From Isoetes taiwanensis (lineage: Eukaryota; Streptophyta; Lycopodiopsida; Isoetales; Isoetaceae): a stretch of DNA of 64,000 bases. Of this stretch, positions 14,200 to 25,332 are shown piece after piece. Numbering within the stretch: position 1 is the first letter of the stretch; every line of letters begins with the position of its first letter. Made by a program: the position numbers and the translations under genes. The stretch is from contig JAJEKV010000027.1 in NCBI GenBank assembly GCA_021234155.1, forward strand, positions 9,486,013-9,550,012, read 5' to 3'. Under the pieces are notes generated by a model. The model did not search any database. It was not told the DNA's origin and saw nothing but the letters and a program-made list of their open reading frames with translations.

Positions 14200-15680
14200 A
14201 AGTTTGCATCCAACTTCTTTATCTCCACATCCCATCAAGACTCTCTTTTTGTTGATCCTGGAGCAATACATCAATTTATTAACTCAATTTTCATTACATT
14301 TTCTTTTTGAACTCTTCTAGTTATCGGAGTTCATGTCTCACAGGCCTCTTCACTCTCCAAATATTTTCCCGATGTCCCACATTTTGTTCTCTCAACGCCT
14401 CATGACTAGGCTACAAACTATTATCAACTCTCCAGTCATCCATTCTTCCTTGGTCTCATATATGTTCAAAAACATAGAAAATAAGAATTTGACTATTTAC
14501 CTTCGATTCTACTACCTCCGATAGTAGTGACATCATATGCTTGTACTTGCACAAGGCCCACCCATATTCTTGGCTTTCATCCTTTTTTTGCAAAAAGAAG
14601 GGCAAGGATTTGCTCACTGAGACCAATATTCCTGTTATTCGGAAGATGTGACCTTTGCCGAATGATTGAAAAAATACTGTGGTCATTGCACTTTTCCCGG
14701 TCTAGAAATACTTTTACCATATCGTACTACACTTTGCTTGCAAATGTTATTATTATTTCATCCTCAAGCCGCACTTATAGCTCTGGTATTGGTGATGCTT
14801 ATATAGCCCAAAGGTTTTTTAGATCAAAAATTTTGAAAGTGGATTCACATATAGCTTGAATATTTGTCAAATCATGCTCTTTTCACCCATTGACTTAATA
14901 TATTTTATTTTCTTTATGTTTGGTATATTTACCTATTCGAGAGGTTGTCATTCCCAAAAAAGTTGTATTTAATTAAAGGGACTCCATTCCATTCACTTTT
15001 GGGAACCTCAATTTTACACAAAAAAGAAGAACTCAATTCAAAAATCCGCTTACAATTGAATTTTTGTTCATTAGTGTGCATCCAAGCTTTTCCTTCCAGT
15101 TTTGATAGCGCGGCGAGAATAACAATGCATGCATGATAGAATTTACACAAATTTTAACCAAAGTTCTAATTTGGAGATTTCTAGTTAAACATTTTGGCTT
15201 CCGGCTTTAGGTAGACAATAGATCACAAATCTAAATAAAATTAAACAAATTGTTTACTTAATCAATCTAAAAAATATTTAGTTTTGAGATAATTTTATAT
15301 TTATAAATGGGTTTATTATAATATATATTACAAAGTAAGAAGAGACCACAGCAAGTGGTATGGCACAATGATTACACCCTCTCAGCTGGCTGAACCACCC
15401 CAGTGTAAAAGGGCTAGTGAGCCTTCCTAGTCACCAGATAAACTGTATGCATTTATAATTTAAAGAGGAGTTCCTTTATGGGCCACGTGTTTGTATGTCT
15501 GAATCGATGTCACCACCTCTTTCTCGACCTTCAATCTGATTATTGTTCTCGCGACAAATATCTCGTTTAGACAAGGACCCACAAGAGACAAAATCAAATT
15601 AGTCAAGGATGCTACATGCAAAAAAAATACAAATAAAGCATTTTAGGGCCATTTGGAAAATACAAAATGGAAAGGCAACA
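14200..15680. other. No gene seen between RT and integrase relics
   Basis: The sequence is AT-rich without recognisable coding motifs. The standard Ty3/gypsy RNase H that should lie between RT and integrase was not recognised here. Short open frames at 14333-14859 and 14929-15150 overlap on both strands and show no family features. Confidence 0.4.
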
Positions 15681-15689
15681 GAGGGAAAA

Positions 15690-16130
15690 CATGGCTGAAG
15701 GCTCTTTCTGGATCATGAAGAGAAAGGCAAAACAAATAAAATGCAAGTCGAGTTGAGAGCCCTTTCACTCGCGAGTCAGAGAAGGTATCTGCTTTAAAAA
15801 CGGTGTTTTAGATCAAGGCCTTTCACCTGCGAGTTGAGAAAGGCACGGCGACGTAACGGGCGTAGAATGGAGTTTTCCCGACTTACAGTCGAGAAAAGAA
15901 AATTTTAAATGTAAAAACGCAAGTTCTGAGCTGATTTCCTGACTCATGAAATGAAAGGTGTACCTGAAGCAAAAACGCAGGTTTTGACATTCTTCTGACT
16001 CCCACAACAGCGTCCAGTCAAAACCGCGTTTGAGGTCTTCGACTGTAGTCGAGAAAGGCAGCTCAAAGGCAGTCGTAGTTTGAGGGCTTTCTCACCCGCC
16101 AGCCCAAAAAGGCACTGAAAAAAGGGCACT
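15690..16130. repeat. Tandem minisatellite of about 57-bp units, each with a short hairpin
   Basis: About seven or eight degenerate units start near 15699, 15759, 15818, 15874, 15933, 15990, 16035 and 16083. Each holds a dyad of the type CTTTC...GAAAG around a CGAGT-like core (for example CCTTTCACCTGCGAGTTGAG then AAAGG) followed by an AAAAACGC..GTTTGAG spacer. Spacing is 45-60 bp. It has no coding content. Confidence 0.65.
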
Positions 16131-16139
16131 AAAGCTCTC

Positions 16140-18540
16140 AGTCCTATATTTCAAATGAATAACCTTCAACATCCTATATGCATTTCATATGAAAACACCC
16201 TCCCCATACTTCCTAATGATTTCTCCATGAAAAATAGACCCTCCCATGTATTATCTAATTGACACATATCCAATGGATCCTCCCTCTAATGGACCATAAT
16301 GAAGAGGGGACCATTGGGTTCATATTTAGTTAAAGGAAGTAAATGCCTTAATGCACATGTAAATAGCAACATATGCAACCTATAATGCACATTATAACCT
16401 ATGAGAGCCCATTAGACCCATGCATTAAATTCATTAACATGCATTAGACCTACTAATATGTAATTTGTCCCATTTTGAACCTCAAATACACCAAGGTGTA
16501 AATTATATCATGACTGTAGTTAAAATTTCTTTTTTTACCTTAGAATAAGAATATATATTTAGAAACAAACGGAATATAGCTGTTTTTCGGAATCAGATTG
16601 CCAAATATATATATTAGACACGATAAAAAAAGAATATTAAATTGCACTATTATTTTTTAAGATATGCACCTATAATGTACCTATATGCAACATATGCACC
16701 TATAATGCACATTATACAATTGAAAAATAGTTAATTCTTATCAATCATTTACCTTACAACCACAATAATGCAATTATAAATATTATTATGACAACTTCAG
16801 ACTCACCTATACGTGACATATATTTTCAAGACTCATTTTGAAGACTTATTAATTGTTTTACAATTCATTTTTTCCAATATTTGAATTTTAAATTTGGTAC
16901 ACCTTATAATTCTGTTTTTTCCAATATTTGAATTTTGAAATTATACACACCTTGTGTCATAGATCTGAGTGTACCACTTGAAAGGAGAAACCACCGCGGT
17001 TTCCAAGTAGATCCCAATATTGTAGGCCTGAGTGGTGGAACATGAGTTTGTGTTATAGGAGCTAGTATGGTTTTTCGAACTAACTATTGTTGCACTGAGC
17101 AAATAAAACCTCTAGCACATCATACAAATCCAGAAGAGGATGTTGATCCGCCGAACGATCACAGAGATCAAACGTGACTCCCTCCATTTCTTCTTCATCC
17201 CGGCACTCAGGAGTTAATTTGTGAACGCATCTCCTCCACTTTCATACCCCTCTCTCCTGCTTATTCTCTCAAGCTGAAAGGGCTAGATCCCCACCACCGT
17301 CACCAGCTCACTCATCACCATGCCTAAAAAGCCTATTGAACTGCTGAATGGAGACGCTTGAATCATGAGTTTTGGCAACAAAGGAAAAGGGCCATCTCTC
17401 CATCTCCACCGCGATTCAAAAGCCATGTGAAGAAAGCCAGGCCATCTGTTCTCAGACCACCAGCCTCTAAGACCGCATCCGAGCATGGCGACTAAGGATC
17501 TCATTCAAAAGGATAGGGGCGATGGACTACTGTCTCACGCGCCTGATCACAAAGGCAGCAGGTTCGCCCCTTTAAGACCAAAAAACAAAATCTGCGCTGA
17601 GTGGGGATGGCTATGAAGGGATGAAACTCTACACAAATGAAGGTTCGTAGTTTGGCAATTTAAAAGAAGCGGTGAAATCGCAGTAGTTCGATTCTCAAAT
17701 GTAGAGAGGAATATTACATCACGATACGGATCTGTATATTTGTGAAGTTGGAAACCATATCTCAAGTTGAAGCTGCTCCGCATGAATTAGTGGCCGCTGA
17801 GCAATTTCGTGGAGGGGAAATCTGTGTTATAGATGGCTGGACGAATCTACGCTATTTCCAAGAGGATAGTACAAGTTTTTAAACTGGAAACGGACATGGG
17901 GCCGAAGCTATAACCGAAGCGTAGGGAGATCCTCTGTTTTCTGCCTTTTTTTTTCTGAGAGCAAAGGATCTGCAGCACCACAGCACAGATTGCTGATCGA
18001 ATCAAGGGCATGGCAGATGATTCATGCATGGTTAAAGTAGTATGAGATTTGTGAAGTTTTTGTGCACAGGATCATGCCATAGGGGCTTCTGGTGGGCGCT
18101 CCAACGCCCCAACCTTGCCATAGCCGGAAAAATGCCACGACCCACTTGGTTTTGGGATTGGCCATAGCTTGGTTTTGGGATTGGCCATAGAAGGCAGAGC
18201 CTGCTTCGTTATTCTGCTTGTTTTGTGCTTTTTTTCTTCACAGAAGACTTAGATCTCATAAAACAAGTCCCTGGCATCTGTGCTGTCAGAAATGATAGAT
18301 TGGGTACAGTTCATTCGAGATGGATATAAAACCACACTCCACAAGCTGGGCGCCCGATCCTCATATTCCCTTCTTGCTTCTTCCATGGGTCTTGCTTCTT
18401 CCATGGGTTGGTTTCTAGCTTGGAGAGCACAGAACAGAGGCCCATTCTCGCCTCGTGAGGCGAGAAAAAACTTATCATCATTCTCCAAATTGTTTAATTA
18501 TTTATTGCCTAATTAATTAGTTAATTAATTATATTATTTA
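16140..18540. other. AT-rich sequence with short local repeats, no gene
   Basis: Phrases such as GCACCTATAATGCACATTAT recur around 16370 and 16670-16720, and TTTTCCAATATTTGAATTT is repeated at about 16869 and 16918. At 18146-18191 a 22-23-bp unit (CTTGGTTTTGGGATTGGCCA) is repeated in tandem, and CTTGCTTCTTCCATGGGT is duplicated near 18382. No coding region was recognised. Confidence 0.5.
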
Positions 18541-18595
18541 AGCTATCTAATTATTAATTTTTTTATTTTTTCGAATGGTGGTTTAGCCATGGAAC

Positions 18596-18790
18596 CTCCC
18601 TCCCTTCCCTTTTGCCCCATTGCTCTCCACTTTTGCCCCTCCTCCTCTTCCCCATGCCCCTCCCCCCCCCTCCCCCCCTCCCCTTTCCCTTCCCTTCCCC
18701 TCCCCCCTTCCCCTTCCCTTTGCCCTTTTGCCCTCCCTCCCCTCCCTCCCTTTTCTTACTCAACTTTCTCCACCACCCCCCCATTTTTTT
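18596..18790. repeat. Polypyrimidine (C/T) low-complexity tract
   Basis: Almost 200 bp made nearly only of C and T on the plus strand, mainly CCCT, CCTT and CCCC runs. The open frames called on either strand here are proline/serine-rich or glycine/lysine-rich products of this bias and should not be annotated as genes. Confidence 0.9.
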
Positions 18791-18882
18791 TGCATGAGTC
18801 CCATTTTGATTCAATGGCAACTTACTTTTTTTTTGCATGAGTCCCAAAATTCAAGATTTGACCCATTTTAATTAAATGCGAC

Positions 18883-21144
18883 TTAAAAGCTTTTTACCTG
18901 CTTGATAGTTTTGGGTGGTGTGAGTTTCTTTAAAGCATCCACTTTGCTCTCAGCAACTTGTATCCCTTGTGTTGAGACTTCATGTCCTAGCAGGTCTCCC
19001 TTTGAGCACAAAAATATACACTTCTTTGGATTCAGGCTCACTCCTCCTTTCCTGCATAAAGAAAAAACTTCAGTGAGATAAGCAAAATGATCATTTAGTA
19101 AGGTTCCTAGGCACAGATCATCCAAAAATACTCTGAACTGATCTGAAGGCATATCCTTGAATATGGTATCCATTGCTCTTTGGAATGTAGCTGAGGCATT
19201 CATTAAACCAAATGGCATCCTCTTCATTGCATAAGTTCCCCAAGGTGTGATGAAAGCTGTTTTAGCTTGATCTTCTTCTCTTATGCTAATTTGATTGAAG
19301 CCTGAGAATCCATCCAAGAATGAGTACATTTCTTTCCCTGCAACAACATGCAAAACTTGTTCCAAGAAAGGTAAAGGATAACAATCCTTGATAGTGGCTT
19401 TATTTAGATCCCTATAGTCGATACAAATTCTTATGGTTTTATTTTTCTTTTCCACAGGAACAATACAGGACAACCATTCTGGATTCACTATTTCACCTAT
19501 GACACCTGCATCTTCCATCTTGCACAATTCTTCCTTAATCAGACCTAGCAAAGCAATGTTAATTCTTCTGAGCTTTTGCACAACAGGCTTCACATCTTTT
19601 TTTATCTTAATTTCAAATTCACACACTTTCCTATCCACTCCTACCAGTTCATTGTAATCCCAAGCAAACACATATTTCCATTCATCAAACATTTGAGTGA
19701 CCTTGTCTCTATTCTCTTCCTTAAACAAATCTCCCACAAACAATGTTTTTTCCTTACCATTTTTTTCAATCTTTACCTCCCTCACCTCTTTTTTAACATT
19801 GGCATTGATAACCAATATAGGGTGCAGCTGCCTTAGATCCTCTTCCTCCAATTCTTCCTCCTTGATAGCTCCCTCAGCAAGATGCTCAAGCAAAACACTT
19901 TTGCAGAGTGCATCAGTTTCTTCATTGAGATCCCTGGAAATGTGATTTAGCTCCCAGCTCTCGAAGTCTGCTAACTCCTTCAGAGCCTCATCTCTGAGGA
20001 CCATCATGTCTTCATGTTTGGCTTGATATTCCCCTAATATTTTCCTGCAGACCAACTGGGAATCTCCAAATATCACAATGTTAGTTATTCCTAGGTGCTT
20101 AGCCTCTTGCAATCCTGCTATCATAGCTTTGTATTCTGCCATGTTTGAAGTGGTATTAGGATAAATCCTGCCAAGTTTAGCAAGTAGTTTACAATTATGA
20201 TCTTTGATAATGGCAGCAGAGGATGCAATGCTCAACTTCTTTGAAACTCCCCCATCAAACCATAGAAAAGCAAAGTTCTTTTTACCTGATGCATTACTTC
20301 CCTTAGTTGACTTTGATTCAACATCTGCTGCAGCTATTGAAATCTCATATTCACCAAACAGGTTAGTGACCAACAAAACTTCTTCAATAAAATTCAAAGA
20401 CTCAAACTCTCCAAGCTTATTGAGTAGGGTGATTGCCTTCTTACCATCTGATATGGTACACTCTCCCTTTGACCAGATTGGTCTTGCATCCACAGTAGAT
20501 AGCCATCTCCTTCCCAATAACAGATCATAAATGTCAGTTTTTTCATAAGCTCCTTCAAATGCAACCACTACAAAGCTTGCAGCAACCTTTATACCTCCTA
20601 CATCAATTAGAATGTTGCTAAGCACACCTATTGGATTGATCCTAGAGTTAGAAAAAGACTTAAGCACCATATGGGCTTTTTTATCAACTTCTAAGCCACA
20701 TGATTTCATTATGTGATGAGGCATCACATTAAGTGGAGAGCCCCCATCAAGTACTTTAGAAAGCAACTTTTTACCTATCTTAGCTTCACATGTGAAGGCA
20801 CCAGGATCATATTCATTCTGCACAAGCATTTGCTCACTAATATGGTTTGTAAAGGCTATTTGTTCTTCTTGAGAGAGATTGACTTGATCTTCTTTTGTTA
20901 GATCCATGATTTTGCTTCTATAAGATGGAGCAATTTTTAGCAAAGTCAACAAGTCCACACTCACTTTAGCATTCTTCATTAGGCACTCGAAGTCATCACC
21001 TTCTTTTTCTCTCTTAATAAACTTTTGATTAGGAGGAAGGGGTACAACCTGATTTTTCTCAACTGCTTTTTCCTTGATTACCTCAGCTTCTTTGCTGGTT
21101 GATGCAACATCCTTGTTTTGCATAGCTCTTATGTGTACAGCCAT
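18883..21144 (-). pseudogene. pol: Retrotransposon pol: protease - RNase H - reverse transcriptase (truncated)
   Basis: A 753-codon open frame. Residues about 100-215 form a retroviral-type aspartic protease with DGGS in place of the usual DTG/DSG (D133), a variant I recall from plant Ty3/gypsy elements. Residues about 290-420 are a type I RNase H with its acidic residues visible (D297 in WFDGG, E337 in MAEYKA, D361 in FGDSQ, H401 and D411 in the C-terminal motif). Residues about 510-750 are a Ty3/gypsy reverse transcriptase: IDYRDLNKAT, motif A with D611 (FLDGFSGFNQI), RMPFGLMNA, and FLDD (673-676) in place of the usual YVDD/YIDD. The frame stops exactly at the KSF that normally leads into the connection and RNase H domain, so no integrase follows directly. 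RNase H upstream of RT is not the standard Ty3/gypsy order. The upstream gag is in the same frame, separated by one TAG. Confidence 0.9.
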
Positions 21145-21165
21145 AATCTCTTCTTCTTGATCTTC

Positions 21166-22210
21166 CTACATAAACCTGATTGAAGTACTAATGTCAGTAG
21201 CAAATCTAACTGACGGAGAAGTTTCTGTGGCCAGTCTATTAGGTGCACTTGGCTCAACACTTTTGGCCACTTCTTGCCTTGCGAAATACTCTTTGACACT
21301 ACATCTTTCTTCATAATGACCAACAGCTTTGCAGAAGTGGCAGACTGGACACTCTTTACCATAATGCCCTCTTTTTCCACATTTTGTGCAGGGCCTGTAC
21401 CAGCAAAAATCTGAGGAATGAGTATCCCTTAGGCAGTGTACACATGGGGCATAGGTTTTTCTCTCAGGTCTTGCAGCTTTCATTTCCTGTAGTTGTTTGG
21501 TAACTTCGAGTAGGGCTTCTGACACTTTAGTAATCTCTGCCCTGACATCAGAAGTAGGATTTGTTGAATCTTCTGCTTTTACTTTCTTCATTTCCTTTTG
21601 TAAAGCAGAAACAGGCACTGGCCCTGGGCCCATGTATTCTTGTTCATAATCTGGAAAGAAGGGATCATTAGACACATGCACATCATCAGGAAGATAGGAA
21701 AACATGTTAGCAATCTCAATAGCTTTTGTAAAAGCCTTATGTATGGTATCAAAGCCTTCTTGCTTCTGCAACTTAAACATTTTTCTGTGCACCCTTGGCC
21801 TGCTGCTCAAGCCTCTTATGAAACAAGCCACTAGGTGTAGGGTATGATTTGGTACCTGACTTGCTTGACATTTGGTAAGATAAACATGGAATCTTTCCAC
21901 ATATTGGTGCACAGTTTCACCATGCTTAATCTGAAAGGTCTGCAATTAAAAAACCAAATCTTGTGGTTCAATTGCCTTACCAAACCTTTCAATGAACTGC
22001 TTTTCGATCTCCTCCCAAGTGCTGACTCCTGTGCTGATAGTGTACTCCAACCATGCTCTCACTTCTTCATTCTTGAAACACTTCTTGAATTCTGAAAACT
22101 TACTACCTTCTTGTGACCATATTCTTGATAGTATTCCTCATAGCTTTTCAAAAAATTGTTAGCATTGATGCTTGGATCAAAAGTAGGAGGAGGGATTGGC
22201 ATATTGAGTT
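21166..22210 (-). pseudogene. gag: Retrotransposon gag with CCHC zinc knuckles (broken)
   Basis: The clean open part (21166-21945, 259 codons) holds the end of a retrotransposon gag capsid domain (HQYVERFHVYLTKC region) and, near its C-terminus, CTKCGKRGHYGKEC and CHFCKAVGHYEERC, two canonical CX2CX4HX4C knuckles, preceded by a related Cys/His motif. These knuckles bind RNA during particle assembly. Upstream, the capsid domain continues in the same frame (AWLEY...TWEEIEKQF) but a TAA at 21946-21948 interrupts it. Further upstream the N-terminal part (PPPTFDPSINANNFLKSYEE at about 22140-22200) is in another frame, so at least one frameshift lies near 22095. The gag ends at TAG 21166-21168, seven codons before the first ATG of pol and in the same frame. 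Confidence 0.85.
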
Positions 22211-22347
22211 AAAAATATTGTATACCTGCATTACCTTGATTGCTGACATTTGCAGCAGGCACACCTGTATTTTCTGGCGGTTCAGCGTGAATTTGGTCAC
22301 ACACCTCATTACTTTTTCTAGGAGCCCTGAGTTCCCAAAGATCCAGG

Positions 22348-24516
22348 TGGGATCTCGGTAGAACCTCCAAAATGTTGAAGGTATTCCTGGCAAACCTTCA
22401 ACCTCAAGGGTGTAGAACCTCCAGGTTGCTATAGGCAACCACTTTGTGAGAAAATACTGCAGAAGAAATGCTCAAATAGCTAGAGAAAATCAGTTTCCCT
22501 AAACTGCAAAAAGACGGTCACAGCAAAATCCTTCCCAAGCATGGTCCTTTGAGTTTTTATCTATAAGATCAATCTTGTTGGTCACTAGGAAGAGTGCTTC
22601 AACAGCCTGAGAAAGCCTGTTTGTAAATTCTTAAGATAGCTATGTGAAATTGATCAAACTGACTGGGTCAATTTTTGGTCAATAGCCCAACCCGAGAGCT
22701 CTTTTTTGCAAATGTGTGAGTATAGTGTCTTTTCAGGTTTTGTCAACTGGCATAGTTTCTGATGACTCTGCAGAATAGGTGCATAGAATCCTTTTTGAAG
22801 TCTTTTGTCCCCTTTTTTGTTTGTGGCGATTTTGTATAATAAGTAGCAACTTTAACTCTGAGATGAATAAATGGGAAATTCTTCTAGAAAATACAGTGCC
22901 TGACTAATTTCTTTAGATAATATTGGGCTTTGGAATCGAGACCCTACACCTGGATATGTTACTTGAATTGAGATTACTAATTTGCTTAAAACACAATGCT
23001 TTAGGTTTTTAAATGACAATGGTGCTTACCAAGGTCGGATTTTCTTTCATTCAATCATCACATAGAAAATAAACATAAATTCCCAAGCTCTGAGTCTTGG
23101 GCACAGGATCAGAAATATTCAAAAGAAGGTACACATTCAAGTATTTTGCATCAAATAAGAAGGAATTTCATGCAAGGCAGGTCATTCTTAGCTCATACTC
23201 CGCATATCCGGTCCAAATACAGTCTCAGACGTCGAATCTTTCGCACAAAAGCCGACCCTTGTTTAGAAAATGTTTCCCCTTTTTATTCTTTTGTTTCCGG
23301 TCTGTTCTTGGCATCTAGGTTTGTTTGATTTTGTCTTTAGGCAGATTAAGATGCTTCTTGGGGAACAGGGGTGTAAGGAAGATGCTCGGGCTCATGATTA
23401 CTAGGTCAGATCCACCGGAGAAGTCGGATCTTGGCCTGATCTTTTTAGGTCAGAGAGTTTCGCAGAGAACAAATATCCCACAGGAATCTTTCGTGAAATA
23501 GTATCAGTGCAACGTGGCTTGAAGGGATTGGGAGAAATGAAGCTTAGGTTGAGGGGTCATATAGGAAAAAACATTTGTTTTTATTTTTAAGAAATAGGGC
23601 ACCATTCCCAAGAATCAAGAATATAGGGTCAACCCATGGTCCATTTTGGAATCTTTTTGTACCATATGGAATCTTTATTGATGCCCCACTCTATGGAAGA
23701 ATCTTTTAGGAGAAAGGGATTTATTCATTTTTTGAGATGGGGTGGCTTTGGAATTTGGAAATGTGGCAAGTGTAGGACATGTGTTGGCAATCCAATGGCA
23801 TGAGGTGATTTGGCATGTGGTGACTTGGCAAAAACTTTCCCCCTAGTCAAAAACTTTATGAGATGAAAAAAAGGAATATGATGTATGATGAGGTGGCCAA
23901 CTTTGGTGTGGTGGATGATGACATGGCATGTTTTGTAATGTAATTCCATCAAATGCATATTTGGCCAATTGTTTTGACCATGCTTGAGCCAAACTTTTGC
24001 ACAAGCAACTTGGTGTTGAAAATGAGGGTTCCCTCTCTCTCCCTTTGACTTAGAGAGAGAATGTATCCTCTTGACCATTGGTAGGTCAATTTCTGTACGG
24101 ATTTTTGTATCACAAATGAATGGTGGGTATAACATGGATTTGTGGGTAGTTTTTTGACTAGGAAAAGAGTTTGAGCCATTTTGGGTTTTGAATGGAGGTG
24201 GGGATGGGTAAGGTGAGGCAAGTGGAAACAAAGGGTGCTCAAGGTGTAAATCATGTCTAAGAATTTGAATTTGGATGAACATCTTACTTCTCAAGGGGTC
24301 TTCCAATCTTGGTCTTGCTATGATGCTTCCTTAAGTTGACCTTGCCCTCCTTGTGTGACCTTGATTTTTTTAATCCTTTCTTGTGATTTTTCAAATGAAA
24401 GTCCGTGCTTGGTTCTTCAGCTCGAGTTTTTGAATTGACTTGGTCCATGCACATGTTTTAACAAGTTGTTAGCCATCAATGTAAAATGTCATCTGCTCTT
24501 CTATGCTGCCAAATCA
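22348..24516 (-). repeat. 5' LTR of the 15-kb retrotransposon
   Basis: A direct repeat of 9409-12565, without the two insertions found there, giving about 2.17 kb. On the minus strand it starts TGATTTGGCAGC (24516 downward) and ends close to CGAGATCCCA, just before TGGATCTTTGGG, which could be the primer-binding site since such sites begin with TGG. gag follows within about 150 bp. LTR length and limits are estimates from the alignment by eye. Confidence 0.7.
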
Positions 24517-24519
24517 TGG

Positions 24520-25330
24520 CAGCACAACCCAATTCCATCCATGGGTATTTAGCTTTATATTATGACACACAGTTAAATTGACAAAAGTAATGAATACAAG
24601 TCCAACAAGATAAAACACAAAACACAAAATGACAAAAACATAACATGAACACAAAATGGCGTTGGAGAGCTCGGTGCCAACCAGATCCAATACAATTCTG
24701 CCGTTTTTGAAGTTTTGGTGTTGAATCGGTGCTTTTCAAGAAATTTTTGGCCATTCCTGACTTAGAATTAGCTCTTACAGATATGTTTCAAATCATTGAT
24801 TACCTTTTCTAGCCTTATGAGTCTCCAATAAATTCATAATTTATCATAAAATTATGTACAGACTAATCATGACAACTCATAGCACCTCAATTGATCAATA
24901 GCAAAACCTCACCTGAGAATTTCTTTGCGCCTAGACCCCTGCCCCCCTTGCAATTGATTGCACCTCGAAAGATCGTCTTCTAACTCCAAGAATCAAATTC
25001 AAGAATCAAACTGCAGAAGAACATACATAGTGAAGTCAATTCTGACTCAGCATCGCTATTTCTGTCGTAACTTTTGCATACGGATGAATTTTGGGCTGAT
25101 CAGACACATTCCGGAAAGCTTACTTAGAAATCTTTAAAAAACAAAAATCATTAAAAAAGGATCTCGGATCACCGAAATATGATGCTTCAAATTTCGGGCT
25201 CCAAAATTGCCCAGATTTGCTCCCTGCCTTCATGCTCTGCAACAATCCTTTTTTCAAAGAGATAAAACCCTAACTCATGCTGCATACATATTATACATGT
25301 GTACATATATATATAAGTACATATACCGTC
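24520..25330. other. Intergenic sequence upstream of the Crypton-like gene
   Basis: No coding region. A block starting near 25066 (GTAACTTTTGC...GGAAAGCTTACTT) is a weak member of a motif shared with 28891, 54416 and 61299, each upstream of a different coding module. TATATATATA lies at 25304-25315, just before the first exon, and could serve as a TATA box. Confidence 0.4.
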
Positions 25331-25332
25331 CC

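Larger units (their letters stand above)
9409..24516 (-). mobile_element. Decayed Ty3/gypsy-type LTR retrotransposon with nested insertions
   Basis: Two long direct repeats (about 9409-12565 and 22348-24516) flank minus-strand retrotransposon genes in the expected order: gag (from about 22.2 kb), protease, RNase H and RT (21144-18883), then an integrase relic (about 14190-13258) just before the lower repeat. I infer that these are the 5' and 3' LTRs of one element spread over 15 kb. The LTR ends read TG...CA on the minus strand (TGATTT at the high end), but the left limit is approximate. No convincing target duplication was found (AAGCA against TGGCA). The LTRs differ by many substitutions and indels, so the insertion is old. 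Pol is cut immediately after the RT connection region, and about 4.7 kb of unrelated or unreadable sequence separates it from integrase. Confidence 0.75.

Noticed and set aside
15350..15440. tRNA-like sequence (GTGGTATGGCACAATGATTA...) that might be a SINE head or tRNA
   Set aside because: No proper A box and B box pair, and no cloverleaf could be drawn. The B-box GGTTCGA is absent.
18563..18871. Open frames of 60-94 codons on both strands in the C/T-rich tract
   Set aside because: They are produced by the extreme base bias: Pro/Ser-rich on one strand and Gly/Lys-rich on the other, with no motif.
19433..20901. Plus-strand frames opposite the retrotransposon pol
   Set aside because: They are antisense shadows of the minus-strand pol frame, which carries clear catalytic motifs.
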